Shown: positions 1 to 11,717, numbered from the stretch's first letter. The stretch: 64,000 nt of DNA from Apodemus sylvaticus (GCF_947179515.1 NC_067481.1:88289547-88353546), one strand, 5' to 3'. Translations and numbers: made by a program. Notes: generated by a model not told the origin, from the letters alone.

Positions 1-120
1 AAGGCAGCCAGGTTCTTTCTAAGTGGCTCTAATCCCACTCTAGTGAAGTAAATGGGAGTCTAGTACCACATACAAACCCATAGTTTAGAGCTTATTGTTT
101 CCTAGGTTGAGCTGACTACT
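1..120. other. Left flank of the L1 complex
   Basis: Unique-looking sequence with no ORF or repeat that I recognise. It ends in ACTACT (115-120), directly before the T-rich 3' tail of L1 copy B. The same six bases follow the far end of copy B at 7646-7651, so this is the likely, short or eroded, target site. Confidence 0.4.
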
Positions 121-397
121 TTTTTATTTTATTTTATTATTAGTTATTTTCTTTATTTACATTTCAAATGTTATCCCTTTTCCTTGTTACCGCTCTCTAT
201 CCCACCCACTCCAGGTTCCCTGTCCTGGTATTCCCTAACACTGGGTCATTGAGCCTTCAGAGGACCAAGGGCCTATCCTCTCACTGATGTCCAACAAGGC
301 CATTCTTTGCTACATATGTGGCTGGAGCAATTGGCGCCCCCTTGTATACTCTTTGGTTGGTGGTTTATTTTCTGGGAGCTCTGGGGGTACTGATTGA

Positions 398-408
398 TTC
401 ATATTGTT
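398..408. repeat. Target-site duplication of L1 copy A, left copy
   Basis: TTCATATTGTT, repeated exactly at 5864-5874. It sits within the 3' UTR of copy B and marks the insertion point of copy A, immediately before its poly(T), which is the 3' end of a minus-strand L1. Confidence 0.85.
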
Positions 409-682
409 TTTTTTCATTTTAATATTTTTATTTTCTATATTCTTTGTTTACATTCCAAATGATTTCCCCTTTCCCAGATCCCCCCTCCCCATATGTCCCA
501 TAAACGTCCTTCTCTCCACCCATTCTCCAATCACCTCCCTCCTTTTTCTCTGTCCTTATATTCCCCTCCAACACAACATCAATCCTTTCCAGGATTAGGA
601 CCCTCTCCATACTTCTTCTTCATGGGGGTCATTTGTCATACAATTTGTACCTTCGGTATTCAGACCTTCTGAGCTAATGAAT

Positions 683-3600
683 ATCCATTTATCAGAGATT
701 GCATTCCATGTGTATTCTTTTGTGATTGGGTTACCTCACTTAGGATGATATTTTCCAGATCAAACTATTTGCCTAAAAATTTTGTGAATTCATTGTTTCT
801 AATTGCTGACTAGTATTCTATTGTGTAAATATACCACATTTTCTGTATCTATTCCTCCTTTGAGGGACATCTGCGTTCTTTCCAGCTTCTGGCTATTATA
901 AATAAGGCTGCTATGAACATAATGGAGCATGAGTCTTTATTGCATGCCAGGGAATCCTTTGGGTATATGACCAGGAGAGGTATAGCGCGGTCCTCTGGAA
1001 GTGTCATGTCAAGTTTTCTGAGGAACCGCCAGACTGATTTCCAAAGTGGTTGTACCATCTTACAGCCCCACCAGCAGTGGAGGAGTGTTCCTCTTTCTCC
1101 ATATCCTCAGCAACACCTGCTGTCTCCTGAGTTTTTGACCTTAGCCATTCTGACTGGTGTAATGTGAAATCTTGGGGTTGTTTTGATTTGCATTTCCCTA
1201 ATGACTAATGATGTTGAGCACTTCTTAAGGTGCCTCTCGGCCATCCGAATTTCTTCAGGTGAAAATTCTTTGTTTAGATCTGTACCCCATTTGTTAATAG
1301 GGTTATTTGGTTCCCTGGGGTCTAACTTCTTGAGTTCTTTGTATATATTGGATATTAGCCCTCTATCAGATGTAGGGTTGGTGAATATCCTTTCCCAATT
1401 TGTTGGTTGCCTTTTTGTCCTTTTAACAGTGTCCTTTGCCTTACAGAAACTTTGTAATTTTATGAGGTCCCATTTGTCAATTCTTGATCTTAGAGCATAA
1501 GCTATTGGTGTTCTGTTCAGGAACTTTTCCCCTGTACCCATGTCCTCAAAGGTTTTCCCCTTTTCTATTAGTTTCTTTTCTATTAGTTTCAGTGTGTCTG
1601 GTTTTACGTGGAGGTCTTTGATCCACTTGGAGTGGAGTTTAGTACATGGAGATAAGAATGGATCAATTCGCATTTTTCTACATGCTGACCTCCAATGGAA
1701 CCAGCACCATTTGTTGAAAAGGCTATCTTTTTTACAACTGGATGTTTTCTGCTCCTTTGTTGAAAGATCAAGTGACCATAGGTGTGTGGATCATTTCTGT
1801 GTCTTCAATTCTATTCCATTGGTCCACTTGTCTGTCACTGTGCCAATACCATGCAGTTTTTAACACTATTGCTCTGTAGTATTGCTTGAAGTCAGGGATA
1901 CTGATTCCCCCAGAATTTCTTTTGTTGTTGAGAATAGTTTTAGCTATCCTGGGTTTTTTGTTATTCTAGATGAATTTGAGAATTGCTATTTTTAACTCTG
2001 TGAAGAACTGAGTTGGGATTTTGATGGGGATTGCATTGAATCTGTAGATCGCTTTTGGTAAGATGGCCATTTTAACTATATTAATCCTGCCAATCCACGA
2101 GCATGGCAGATTTTTCCATTTTCTGAGGTCTTCTTTGATTTCCTTCTTCAGAGACCTGAAGTTCTTGTCATAAAGATCTTTCACTTGTTTGGTTAGAGTC
2201 ACACCAAGATACTTTATATTGTTTGTGGCTATTGTGAAGGGTGTCATTTCCCTAACTTCTTTCTCAGCCTGCTTATCCTTTGAGTATAGGAAGGCAACTG
2301 ATTTGCTTGAGTTGATTTTATAACCAGCCACCTTGCTGAAGTTGTTTATCAGCTGTAGGAGTTCTCTGGTGGAGGTTTTCAGGTCACTTAAGTAGACTAA
2401 CATGTCATCTGCAAATAGTGATAATTTGACTTCTTCCTTTCCAATTTGTATCCACTTGATCTTATGTTTTCTAATTGCTCTAGCTAGAACTTCGAGTACT
2501 ATATTGAAAAGATATGGAGAGAGAGGACAGCCTTGTCTAGTCCCTGATTTTAGTGGGATTGCTTCAAGTTTCTCTCCATTTAGTTTGATGTTGGCTACTG
2601 GTTTGCTGCATATTGCTTTAAGGATGTTTAGGTATGGGCCTTGAATTCCTGTTCTTTCCAAGACTTTTAGCATGAAAGTATGCTGAATTTTGTCAAATGC
2701 TTTTTCTGCATCTAATGAGATGATCATATGGTTTTTTTCTTTGAGTTTGTTTATGTAGTGGATTGCATTGATGGATTTCCTTATATTGAACCATGCCTGC
2801 ATCCCTGGGATGCCTACTTGATCATGGTGGATGCTAGTTTTGATGTGTTCTTGGATTCATTTGGCAAGAATTTTATTATTTTTGCATCAATATTCATAAG
2901 GGAAATTAGCCTGAAATTCTCTTTCTTTGTTGGATCTTTGTGTGGTTTTGATATCAGCGTAATTGTGGCTTCATAGAACCAGTTGGGTAGAGTTCCTTCT
3001 GCTTCTATTTTGTGGAATAGTTTGAAGAGTATTGGTGTTAGGTCTTCTATGAAGGTCTGATAGAATTCTGCACTGAAGCCATCTGGTCCCATGCTTTTTT
3101 TGGTTGGGAGACTTTCTATGACCCTTTTCATTTCTTCGGGTGTTATGGGACTGTTTAGATGATCTATTTGATCCTGATTTAGTTTTGGTGTCTGTTATCT
3201 GTATAGGAAACTGGCCATTTCCTCCAGATTCTACAGTTGTGTTGAGTATAGGCTTTTGTAGTAGGATCTAATGATTTTTTGAATTTCCTCAGTTTCTGTT
3301 GTTACGTCTCCCTTTTCATTTCTAAGTTTGTTAATCTGTATACTGTCTCTGTGCCCTTTGGTTAGTCTGCCTAAGGGTTTATCTATCTTGTTGATTTTCT
3401 CAAAGAACCAGCTCCTGATTTTGTTGATTCTTTGTATGGTTCTCTTTGTTTCTACTTGATTGATTTCGGCCCTGAGTTTGATGATTTCCTGCCTTCTACT
3501 CCTCCTGGGTGAAATAGCTTCATTTTGTTCCAGGACTTTCAGGTATGTCCTTAACCTGTTAGTGTATGCTCTCTCCATTTTCTTTTTGGAGGCACTCAGG

Positions 3601-4500
3601 GCTATGAGTTTTCCTCTTAGCACTGCTTTCATTGTGTCCCATAGATTTGGGTATGTTGTATATTTATTTTCATTAAATTCTAAAACGTCATTAATTTCTT
3701 TCTTTATTTCTTCATTGACCAAGGTATCATTGAGTAGAATATTGTTCCGTTTCCACGTGTATGTGGGTTTTCTGTTGTTTTTATTGTTATTGAAGACCAC
3801 TTTTCCTCCATAGTGATCTGATAGGAGGCATGGGATTATTTTGATCTTCTTATATTTGTTGAGGTCTGTCTTATGACCAATTATATGATCGATTTTGGAG
3901 AAGGTACCATGAGGTGCTGAGAAAAAGATATATTCTTTTGCTTTACGATAAAATGTTCTATATATATCTGTTAAATCTAATTGGTGCAAAGCTTCAATTA
4001 GTTTCACTGTATCCCTGTTCATTTTCTGTTTTCCTGATGGGTCCATTGAGGAAAGTGCAGTGTTGAAGCCACCCACAATTATTGTGTTTGGTGCAATTTG
4101 TGCTTTGAGCTTTAGTAAAGTTCCTTTTATGAATGAGGGTGCCCTTGCATTTGGAGCATAGATGTTCAGGATTGACAGTTCTTCTTGTATTTTTCCTTTG
4201 ACCAGCAAGAAGTGTCCCTCAAAGTCTCTTTTGATGACTTTGGGTTGAAAGTCAATTTTTTTCTGATATTAGAATGGCTACTCCAGCTTGTTTCCTGAGA
4301 CCATTCGCTTGTAAAATTGCCTTCCAGCCTTTTACTCTAAGGTAGTGTTTGTCTTTGACCCTGAGGTGTGTTTCCTGTATGCAGCAAAATGTAGGGTCCT
4401 GTTTACATATCCAGTCTGTTAGTCTATGTCTTTTTATTGGGGCATTGAGCCCACTGATGTTAAGAGATAATAAGGAATAGTGATTATTACTTCCTGTCAT
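683..4500 (-). pseudogene. LINE-1 ORF2 (endonuclease/reverse transcriptase) pseudogene of copy A
   Basis: ORF2p nicks target DNA and reverse-transcribes L1 RNA. The start ATG is at 4498-4500 (MTGSNNHYS). The N-terminal endonuclease block (4500-4252) has the SLNISGLN and CIQETHL motifs. The next block (4208-3231) has the IYAPN motif, then VGGFNT where the family has VGDFNT, so the catalytic Asp is Gly (codon 4070-4068), then LLSDH. The RT part is in two blocks: 3131-2814 ([25 protein letters not shown]) and 2802-1966 ([21 protein letters not shown], and the catalytic FADD at 2415-2404). The C-terminal region is at 1673-1107 and 1058-849, with the stop near 683. There are at least five frame interruptions. 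Confidence 0.92.
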
Positions 4501-4559
4501 TTTTGATGTTATTTTTTAAATTTGATTGGTTATCTTCTTTTGGGTTTGATGAAAGGTTA

Positions 4560-5715
4560 CTATCTTGCTTTTTCCAGGGTGAAGTTTCCCTCCTTGTATT
4601 GGAGTTTTCTTCCTATTATCCTTTGTAGGACTGGGTTTGTGGATAGATACTGGGTAAACTTGGTTTTGTCGTGGAAAATCTCAGTTTCTCCATCTATGGT
4701 AATTGAGAGTTTTGCTGGGTATAGTAGTTCTGGCTGGCATTTGTGTTCTCTTAGAGTCTGCATGAGATCTGCCCAGGATCTTCTAGCTTTCATAGCCTCA
4801 GGTGAGAAGTCTGGTGTGATTCTGATAGGTCTTCTGTTATATGTTACTTGGTCTTTTTCTCTTACTACCTTTAATGTTCTTTCTTTGTTTAGTACATTTG
4901 GGGTTTTGTTTATTATGTGACGGGAGGTATTTCTGTTCTTGTCCAGTCTGTTTGGAGTTCTGTGGGCTTCTTGTATATTCATGGGCATCTCTCTCTTTAG
5001 GTTAGGGAAGTTTTCTTCCATAATTTTACTGAAGATATTTGCTGGCCCTTTAAGTTGTAAGTCTTCACTCTCATTGTGCCTATAATCCTTAGGTTTGGTC
5101 TTCTCATTGTGTCCTGGATTTCCTGGATGTTTTGGGTTACAAGCTTTTTGCATTTTGCATTTTCTTTAGCTGTTGAGTCCATGGTTTCTATGGTATCTTC
5201 AGCATCTGAGATTCTTTCTTCTCTCTCTTGTATTCTGCTGTTGATATTTGCATCTATGTCCCCTGATTTCTTCCCAAGGTTTTCTATCTCCAAAGTTGTC
5301 TCCCTTTGAGTTTTCTTAGTTGTTTCTACTTCTGATTTTAGATCCTGGTGGTTTTGCTTAGCTCCTTAACTTGCTTGTTTGTGTTTTCCTGTAATTCTTT
5401 AAGATATTTTTGTGTTTCCTCTTTCATGACCTCAGCCTGGTGACCAAAGTTCTCCTGTATTTCTTTAAGTGATTTTTGTGTTTCCTCCTTATTGGCTTTT
5501 GTATTCTCCTGAATTTCTTTCAATAATTTTTGTGTTTCCCTTGTAAGGGCTTCTAACTTTTGATCCATTTTCTCCTGAATTTCTTTAAGTATGTACTCCA
5601 TGTATTCCTGTACCAGCATCATGACTAGTGATTTTAAATCCAAATCTTGTTTTTCTGGTGTGATGGGGTATCCAGGACATGCTGTTAAAAGAGAATTGGG
5701 TTCAGATGCTGCCAT
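4560..5715 (-). pseudogene. LINE-1 ORF1 (RNA-binding protein) pseudogene of copy A
   Basis: ORF1p is a trimeric nucleic-acid chaperone that coats L1 RNA. The start ATG is at 5713-5715 (protein begins MAASEPN), followed by a coiled coil of about 80 residues made from repeated LKEIQEN units. The frame is lost near 5335 and the next block (5293-4997) is in another frame. A second shift lies near 5090 in the RRM core (NLRIIG motif). The last block (5153-4560) carries the RRM tail and C-terminal domain, including the TPDFS.E..KARRSW segment, the TQYLSTNP motif and the normal end TLEKAR. Overall length matches muroid ORF1. At least two frameshifts make it a pseudogene. Confidence 0.88.
5375..5600 (-). 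repeat. Tandem coiled-coil repeats within L1 ORF1
   Basis: A motif encoding ETQK-LKEIQEN recurs about every 63-66 bp (on plus: CTCCTGAATTTCTTT blocks at about 5389, 5454, 5511 and 5571). This is the length-variable coiled-coil region known in muroid ORF1 proteins. The copies have diverged from one another. Confidence 0.75.
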
Positions 5716-5863
5716 ATTGCCTTGATTTCTGTTAGTGATGTTCCTGAAAGGCCTCTTGCACTTCCTGGAGACCAGGTGCAGTGGCCCAGGCTGTTCAGAT
5801 ACTGAAGCAGATACCTGAAGGCTCCCGCCCAGGGCCTGCTGGACTCACCATAGCACACTTTGT
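5716..5863 (-). other. 5' UTR remnant of L1 copy A
   Basis: About 148 bp between the ORF1 start and the right target-site duplication. It contains the CTGCCTCAGGTATCTGC-like stretch typical of muroid L1 leader sequence. The promoter is lost by 5' truncation. Confidence 0.6.
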
Positions 5864-5874
5864 TTCATATTGTT
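5864..5874. repeat. Target-site duplication of L1 copy A, right copy
   Basis: TTCATATTGTT, identical to 398-408. Past it the 3' UTR of copy B resumes with the words that would have followed the left copy. Confidence 0.85.
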
Positions 5875-6579
5875 GTTCCTCCTATGGGGCTGCAAACCCC
5901 TTCAGTTCCTTTTGGTCATTCTCTAGCTCCTCCATTGAGGACCGTAGGCTTAGTACCATGATTAGCTGTGAGCATTCACCTCTGTATTTGTCATTAACTG
6001 GAAGAACCTCTCAGGAGATAGATATAACAGATTCCTGTCAGCAAGCACTTGTTGGCATCCACAATAGTGTCTAGATTTGGTGATTGTATATGGGATGGAT
6101 CCTGAGGTGGGGGCATTCTCTGCTCCACACTCTGCTTCTGTATCTCCTCCCATGGATATTTTGATCCTCCTTCTAAGAAGGCCTGAAGTGTCCACACTTT
6201 GGTCTTCCTTCTTCTTGAGCTTCATGTGATCTGTAAATTGTATCTTAGGTATTACAAGCTTCTGGGCTAATATCCACACACCAGTGAGTGCATACCATGT
6301 ATATTCTTTTGTGATTAGGTTACCTCACTCAGGATAATATTTTCTAGTTCCTTCCATTTGCCTAATAATTTCATGAATTCATGGGCTTTAATATCTAAGT
6401 AGGACTCTATTGTATAAGTGTACTACATTTTCTGTAGCCATTCCTCTGTTGAAGGACATCTAGGTTCTTTCCAGTTTCTGGCTATTATAAATACGGCTGC
6501 TATGAACATAGTGGAGCATGTTCATTGCATACTTCATACTTACTACATGTTAGAGCATCTTTTGGATATTTGGCCAGGA

Positions 6580-7645
6580 GCCATCTTGCCAAAAGCAATT
6601 TATATATTCAATGCAATCCCTATCAAAATTCCAACTCAATTCTTCATTGAGTTAGAAAGAACAATTTGCAAATTCATCTGGAATAACAAAAAATCCAGAA
6701 TAGCTGAAACTATTTTCAACAGTAAAAGAACTTCTGGGGGAATCAGCATCCCAGACCTCAAATTATACTACAGAGCAATAGTGATAAAAACTGCATGATA
6801 CTAGTACAGTGACAGGTAGGTAGATCAATGGAATAGAATTGAAGACCCAGAAATAAATACACATACCTATGGTCACCTGATCTTTAACAAAGGAGCTAAA
6901 ACCATCCGTGGATAAAACAACAGCATTTTCAACAAATGGTGCTGGTTCAACTGTTGGTTAGCATGTAGAAGAATGCAAATCAATCAATTCTTATCTCCTT
7001 GTACAAAGCTCAAGTCCAAGTGGATCAAGGACCTCCTCATAAAACCAGATACACTGAAATTAATAGAAAAGAAAGTGGGGAAGAGCCTTGAGCACATGGA
7101 CACAGCGGGAAATTTCCTGAACAGAACAACAATTTCTTATGCTCTAAGATCAAGAATTGACAAATGGGACCTCATAAAATTGCAAAGCTTCTGTAAGGCA
7201 AAGGACACTATCACTAGGACAAAATGGCAACCAACAGATTGGGAAAAGATTTTTTCCAATCTTACATCTGGTAGAGATGCTAATATCCACTATATTCAAG
7301 AAGTTAGACTCCAGAGGCTCAAATAACCCTATTAAAAAATGGAGTACAGAGTTAAACAAACAATTCTCAACTGAGGAATACTGAATGGCTCAGAAGCAAG
7401 TAAAAAAATGTTCAACATCCTTAGTCATCAGGAAAATGCAAAACAAAACAACCCTGAGATTCCACTTCACACCAGACAGAATGGCTAAGATCAAGAAGTC
7501 AGGTGACAGCAGGTACTGGCAAGGGTATGGAGAAAGAGGAATATGCCTCCATTGCTGAAGGGTTTGCAAGCTGGTACAACCACTCTGGAAATCAGTTTGG
7601 TGGTTCCTCAGAAAATTGGACATAGTACTACTTGAGGACACAGCT
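6580..7645 (+). pseudogene. Inverted ORF2 fragment of L1 copy B
   Basis: Plus-strand ORF2 C-terminal region. Open blocks at 6580-6798 ([20 protein letters not shown], then [18 protein letters not shown]) and 6973-7326 (NQFLSPCTKLKSKWIKDL, RSRIDKWDLIKLQSFCKAKD) are separated by stops. One stop at 6797-6799 replaces a Trp codon. It lies head to head with the minus-strand 3' part of the same element. The junction near 6575-6582 shows GGCCA/GCCA microhomology. Confidence 0.85.
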
Positions 7646-9649
7646 ACTACTATTTATCTTTTTAACTGGACGTAATATTAAATTGCCCTCTACATTATTA
7701 TTCCTGTATCTATGGGTTGATGAAGTATCAAAGAAGTATTTTTAACCATCGGCAGCAGTTAACTTAGAAAAATGCAGCTGTTGAAGGGACAGAGAATAAA
7801 TATAAGCAGAGTGTTATTCCAAAAATAAGACATCAATATTATAACGCCCTTCCCTCCAGGATTTGGAGCCACAGTGAAAGATTTGGGTAGAAAGAATTTA
7901 AAAGCATGTGGCAGGGGTGGGGGATGAGTGAGAGACAAAGGATTAAAACAATGTCTTCTAGGCACAACAAGGTTACTACACTTAGAAATTCAAAGCAGCT
8001 GAGATTGCTTGGACAAGACCTGCATGAAATCAACCAGGAAACAACCCAGCATGGAGTTGGGTAGACCTTTTGGTGTACAGGCACATCTCACTGAGGAGCT
8101 ATTGAGAGTCCTTGGCTTCTGAGGAAGGATAAATCACTTTAAGTATGTATCGTCTAGTGGATGAAGCATGTTCCAGTCAATGATCCTATACCGAGGAGTA
8201 TATGAGGAGTATATAAACATCATATTTTGGACTTGATGGGATATTCTTTAAGGACAGGAATTTGGCAAGTGCTGTGGGATAAATGTGATCAAAATGCATT
8301 GTTTTTAAGTTCTTAAAGAGTCACTAAAAGCATATTTTTTTCAAAGTTAGAAATATTTATTTAGTAAAGTAAAATTAACTGTGCCTTTCTTCTCTTCTCT
8401 ATTGCAGTGCATAAAGTTCTTAAGTAATGCAAAAAAGGAAGAAAAACTGCTGCACATATGACATAGAAAGGGAAAAACAACATAGTCATTGGATGTTTAA
8501 CAGAATCTAATGGCAAACCATTAGAAACCAACATAACTGCTCACATAAAACCTACTGATATTCCTATTTGCCAAAAACAACAACAAAATTTAGGAGAGAT
8601 GGCATTTGAATCTATTTAGTACGCAGGCCCAGATGTATTGAAAGAGTTTTAGTTTTATCACCAAAATATTAAAAGCCACAAAATACAGATAACAAAATTA
8701 AATGTAATATTTAAAATTTAATTATTTTGAAATTAAAACTTTTGTATTGTAGAATAGATACAAAGAAAAGGGGATTTCACATTGAGAGACTATTGCTCTA
8801 ATTGTTATTTTCAATGGATGAGCATTCTTAATATATTGATATCTCTTGTGGTGTTTTAGTTACACTAGTACAAACCCTAGCCTTTTACTCTTTCCTCTGT
8901 AACCTTTTCTCTTGATGATTTCACACATCTCAGGCAAACTATGTCTTGCTGAGTAAAAAACATCTCATTCCGATCCACAAGTAGCCTTCCACATCTCAGT
9001 TGATGCATCTTTTCTCAGCAAGAGGCTAAGGGCAAATCCAGGCTAGCACAATCTTTGGGGCTCTTTTTCTTCCTTGTTCACAAGTACTTAGCAGCATCTC
9101 CTCTCTCTCTGTTTTAGGAATCTGACCACTTGTTTTTCTACCCATTGCTACTACCACAGCTCAAGCTATCAACCTATTTTGCCACTGTCCTAAAGCTAGC
9201 CTTCTAATTGGCCCACATGCTTTCAATCTTTGCTTAGGATTTTTTTTTTAAATATACACAGCTTTTACATGATCAGATGTGCACAAGAGTTTGAAGATAA
9301 GCATACATCTATAAAACAGGAGGTATAATCTATACCATGCGTCTGCCTTATCACAATGCAAAGATTCCGCCCACTCTCTCCTCTAGTATTATCTAGTATA
9401 TTTTGTAATAAGAACACTTAACATAAGATCATCATCTTACTCATCTTTTCTGTGTACTAATTCAGAATTGTATAACTCAGCTCCTAGCAACCGTCATTCT
9501 GCACCTGCTTCTGAGTTTTGACAATTTCACATTCGTCATTTGTTCTTCTGTCTGAAGCAATTCGTTTAGTGTATGCCTACCAGACTTACCCACAACGTCA
9601 CCCAAATGCCAAGATTTCCTTTTTCTTTTAACTGCTTTTTTTTAAAGGT
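7646..9649. other. Stretch without recognised features
   Basis: AT-rich, apparently non-coding sequence. I see no domain, splice pattern or known repeat apart from short A/T runs. ORFs in it are chance frames. Confidence 0.5.
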
Positions 9650-9768
9650 ACCATACAAAATAATGCCATTAATGAAACATTTTCACACATTGTTGTCTTT
9701 TTACTACCCCCTTTCTTGCCTCTTCCTTTCTCTTCCTCCCCTACAGTAGCCTCACTTCTACTTTCATG

Positions 9769-9817
<49 letters not shown>

Positions 9818-10790
9818 GTGTTTGTGTTTGACTCTATACTTTACCTATGAGAGTCCTTGTCTCTTCCTTCACACATTATGCTTGCTTCTACACTTTCCCA
9901 TTTAGACCATTTTCTTCCTCCTGATAATAAGCTTTCTCCTTTCATATCACATGTATGTATTAAGATCTAGATACTGCAATGGGAGAAATGGGCTTATTTC
10001 CCTTAATAGTTATCTATACGCACATTTTTTTTATGGAAATAGCATAATTTCATTTATCTTTGTTGCTGACTAAAATTCTAAGTGTATTCCCAGAAGTTGT
10101 TTAGCTGGATCATATTTTAGCTCTGTTTTCAATTATTTTGAGGAAACTTCATACTGATTTCCATCATGGCTACAGCACTTTCCATTCCCACCAGCAATGA
10201 ATAATGATTCCTCTTTCCCAACATCTGCATAGTTGTTGACATTTGTTTTCTTGCTGATAGCCATTCTGACTGGGGTGATTTGGGATCTGAATATAATTTT
10301 AATTTACTTTTCCTTAATTCTAATTTACTAATCCATAAGAGCTAAGGATTTGTGATAATGTTTTCAGCTATTTCTTGGCTATTTGTATTTCTTGTTTTAG
10401 AACTCTATATTCACTTTACTTGCCCGATTACCGATTGATTTGTTTTCCTGATGATTTTGTTTCAATTGCCCGTTATTCCCTTTACTATTATGAATTGCTC
10501 TAATATTGTATAGTGCTATTTGTCAATTCTCATAATTATTTCTTAAGCGTTTTTAGTTCTTTTCACAAAGTCATTGTTTATGTCTGTATTTTGAAGTCTG
10601 TGCCTTTTGTTTTTCCGTAGATGTTTCAGAGTTTCATGTTTTATATCAAGGTATATTATTTACTTTTGTATAAGGTGAGAGAGATGGATGTAGTTTTGTT
10701 TTATACATGTGAATGTCCAGTTTCAAATACCTCATTTGTTGACAATGCTATCATTTATATTAAATGTATTTCTTTGGATATATTAATTAT
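9650..10790 (-). mobile_element. Old rodent L1 (Lx-type) fragment
   Basis: Minus-strand 3' UTR (9650-9770, interrupted by a GT microsatellite, then to about 10060) followed by the C-terminal part of ORF2. Recognisable plus-strand words are the ones complementary to ORF2 in copies A and B: CTTCATACTGATTTCCATCATGGCT, in part, at about 10147; CATTCCCACCAGCAATGA at about 10183; CCATTCTGACTGGGGTGAT at about 10261; and GTGCTATTTGTCAATTCT near 10522. It is much more diverged than copies A or B. Confidence 0.75.
9771..9816. repeat. (GT)23 microsatellite
   Basis: Uninterrupted GT dinucleotide run inside an old L1 3' UTR; likely length-polymorphic. Confidence 0.97.
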
Positions 10791-11600
10791 TTATCCTTTG
10801 AGAATTTCATACGTATACACAATGTATTTAAGCCATATTGACCCTTTATTTAATACTTCCAGTCCCTCCCACTCATGCCACTATAACTGTCTCTCATCTT
10901 GATATCTTTTTGAGTTGTTTTTTCAGTTTGTTGGCTGGCTGGTTGGTTGTTCTGAGTTCGGTTAGTGTTGCCCAAAATTGTAAGGCCACCCATGTAAGTA
11001 TCATCAATCTACAAAAGTCCAGAGCCCTGAAGAGAAACCCTGAGGAGAATATCAACTATGTATTCATGTGTGAAGAAGCCATGTCATATCTGTTTGACAC
11101 TACATTAAAATGATCATTTGATTCTTTTTCTCCCTCAACACGTAGTTTACCACTACCTCAGTCGCAAACACCCTAAAGTTCTCTTCTGGGCTTCATAGTG
11201 TCTTTCACTCATGTGCATGTAACTCCACACAGATACACAATGCATACAAATAACTAAAATTAATAAATAAATATGAAAGCTATTTAGAAAGCAATTTGGT
11301 AGATACATGTTCTCTGTTTAGCAAAATAACAGAAATAACTTTCAGTCTGGCACCTATAACCTCTGCACCATAGACTTTTGATTAGGTTTACAGTACCAAG
11401 AGTGAATTGGTTCCTGCAGAGCGAGCATCAGATTTAATCGAAAAGCCATTGATTGATCCATAACAGACTTGCCACTATTGCAGCAGTGAGCATATTCTTC
11501 CTGGCTGATCAGTATTGGTGCCCAAAGGATCTATACCTGAGTAAGTCTATAGATGATAATTCTCCTTCTGCACAAAGGCAGGGTTTTGGAGAATTTTTGG
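10791..11600. mobile_element. Probable old rodent L1-associated 3' fragments
   Basis: The stretch around 10797-10890 (AGAATTTCATACGTATACA, then pyrimidine-rich text) and the stretch 11400-11560 (CCATAACAGACTTGCCACTA, CAGTGAGCATATTCTTCCTGGC) recall repeated rodent sequence that accompanies old L1 3' ends. The family and the exact boundaries are uncertain. Confidence 0.4.
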
Positions 11601-11694
11601 TTGTTTATTTTGCAGTTTTGTTTGTTTGGTTTTACATTATTTTAGCATATACAAAGTATCTGAAGAGAGTGAATCTTCAATAAGTATTTGTTAC

Positions 11695-11717
11695 ATTAAT
11701 TAATTAATTAATTAATA
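11695..11717. repeat. (ATTA)n microsatellite
   Basis: Five to six tandem ATTA units. Confidence 0.9.

Larger units (their letters stand above)
409..5863 (-). mobile_element. L1 copy A: nearly complete, inactive rodent LINE-1
   Basis: About 5.45 kb, minus strand. Reading 5' to 3' on the minus strand: a 5' UTR remnant (5863-5716), ORF1 (about 5715-4560), ORF2 (about 4500-683), a pyrimidine-rich (on plus) 3' UTR of about 270 bp, and a short poly(T). Both ends are bounded by an 11-bp direct repeat. The 5' end is truncated just above ORF1, so the promoter and any monomer array are missing. ORF1 and ORF2 both carry frameshifts and stops, so the element cannot retrotranspose by itself. It is younger than copy B because it interrupts it. 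Its 3' UTR is of the same type as the truncated L1 at 14.1 kb, and unlike that of copy B or the 22.4-kb piece. Confidence 0.92.
121..7645 (-). mobile_element. L1 copy B: older rodent LINE-1 with 5' inversion, split by copy A
   Basis: The element is in three blocks. Block 1 (121-408) is the minus-strand 3' end: a T-rich tail, then 3' UTR with the rodent L1 wording (CATTTCAAATG, CTCTTTGGTTGGTGGTTT). Block 2 (5864-6579) continues exactly where block 1 stops: the rest of the 3' UTR to about 6285, then the C-terminal part of ORF2. Block 3 (6580-7645) is on the plus strand and encodes ORF2 from the LPKAIY motif to the LRKLD region. Its far end reaches the part of ORF2 just upstream of the point where block 2 starts. 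This is the geometry expected of a twin-primed insertion with a 5' inversion. The reading frame is broken by many stops. 5' truncated; no ORF1. Confidence 0.85.

Noticed and set aside
1966..2802. Functional reverse transcriptase gene
   Set aside because: It is one frame block of the broken L1 copy A ORF2, although the FADD motif is intact.
1183..4920. Plus-strand ORFs at 1183-1500, 1540-1863, 3460-3813 and 4522-4920
   Set aside because: Antisense shadows of L1 ORF2 and ORF1; no recognisable domains.
6280..7645. Two independent L1 insertions on opposite strands meeting at 6580
   Set aside because: The two parts are complementary pieces of one ORF2 with abutting end points; one twin-primed insertion explains both.
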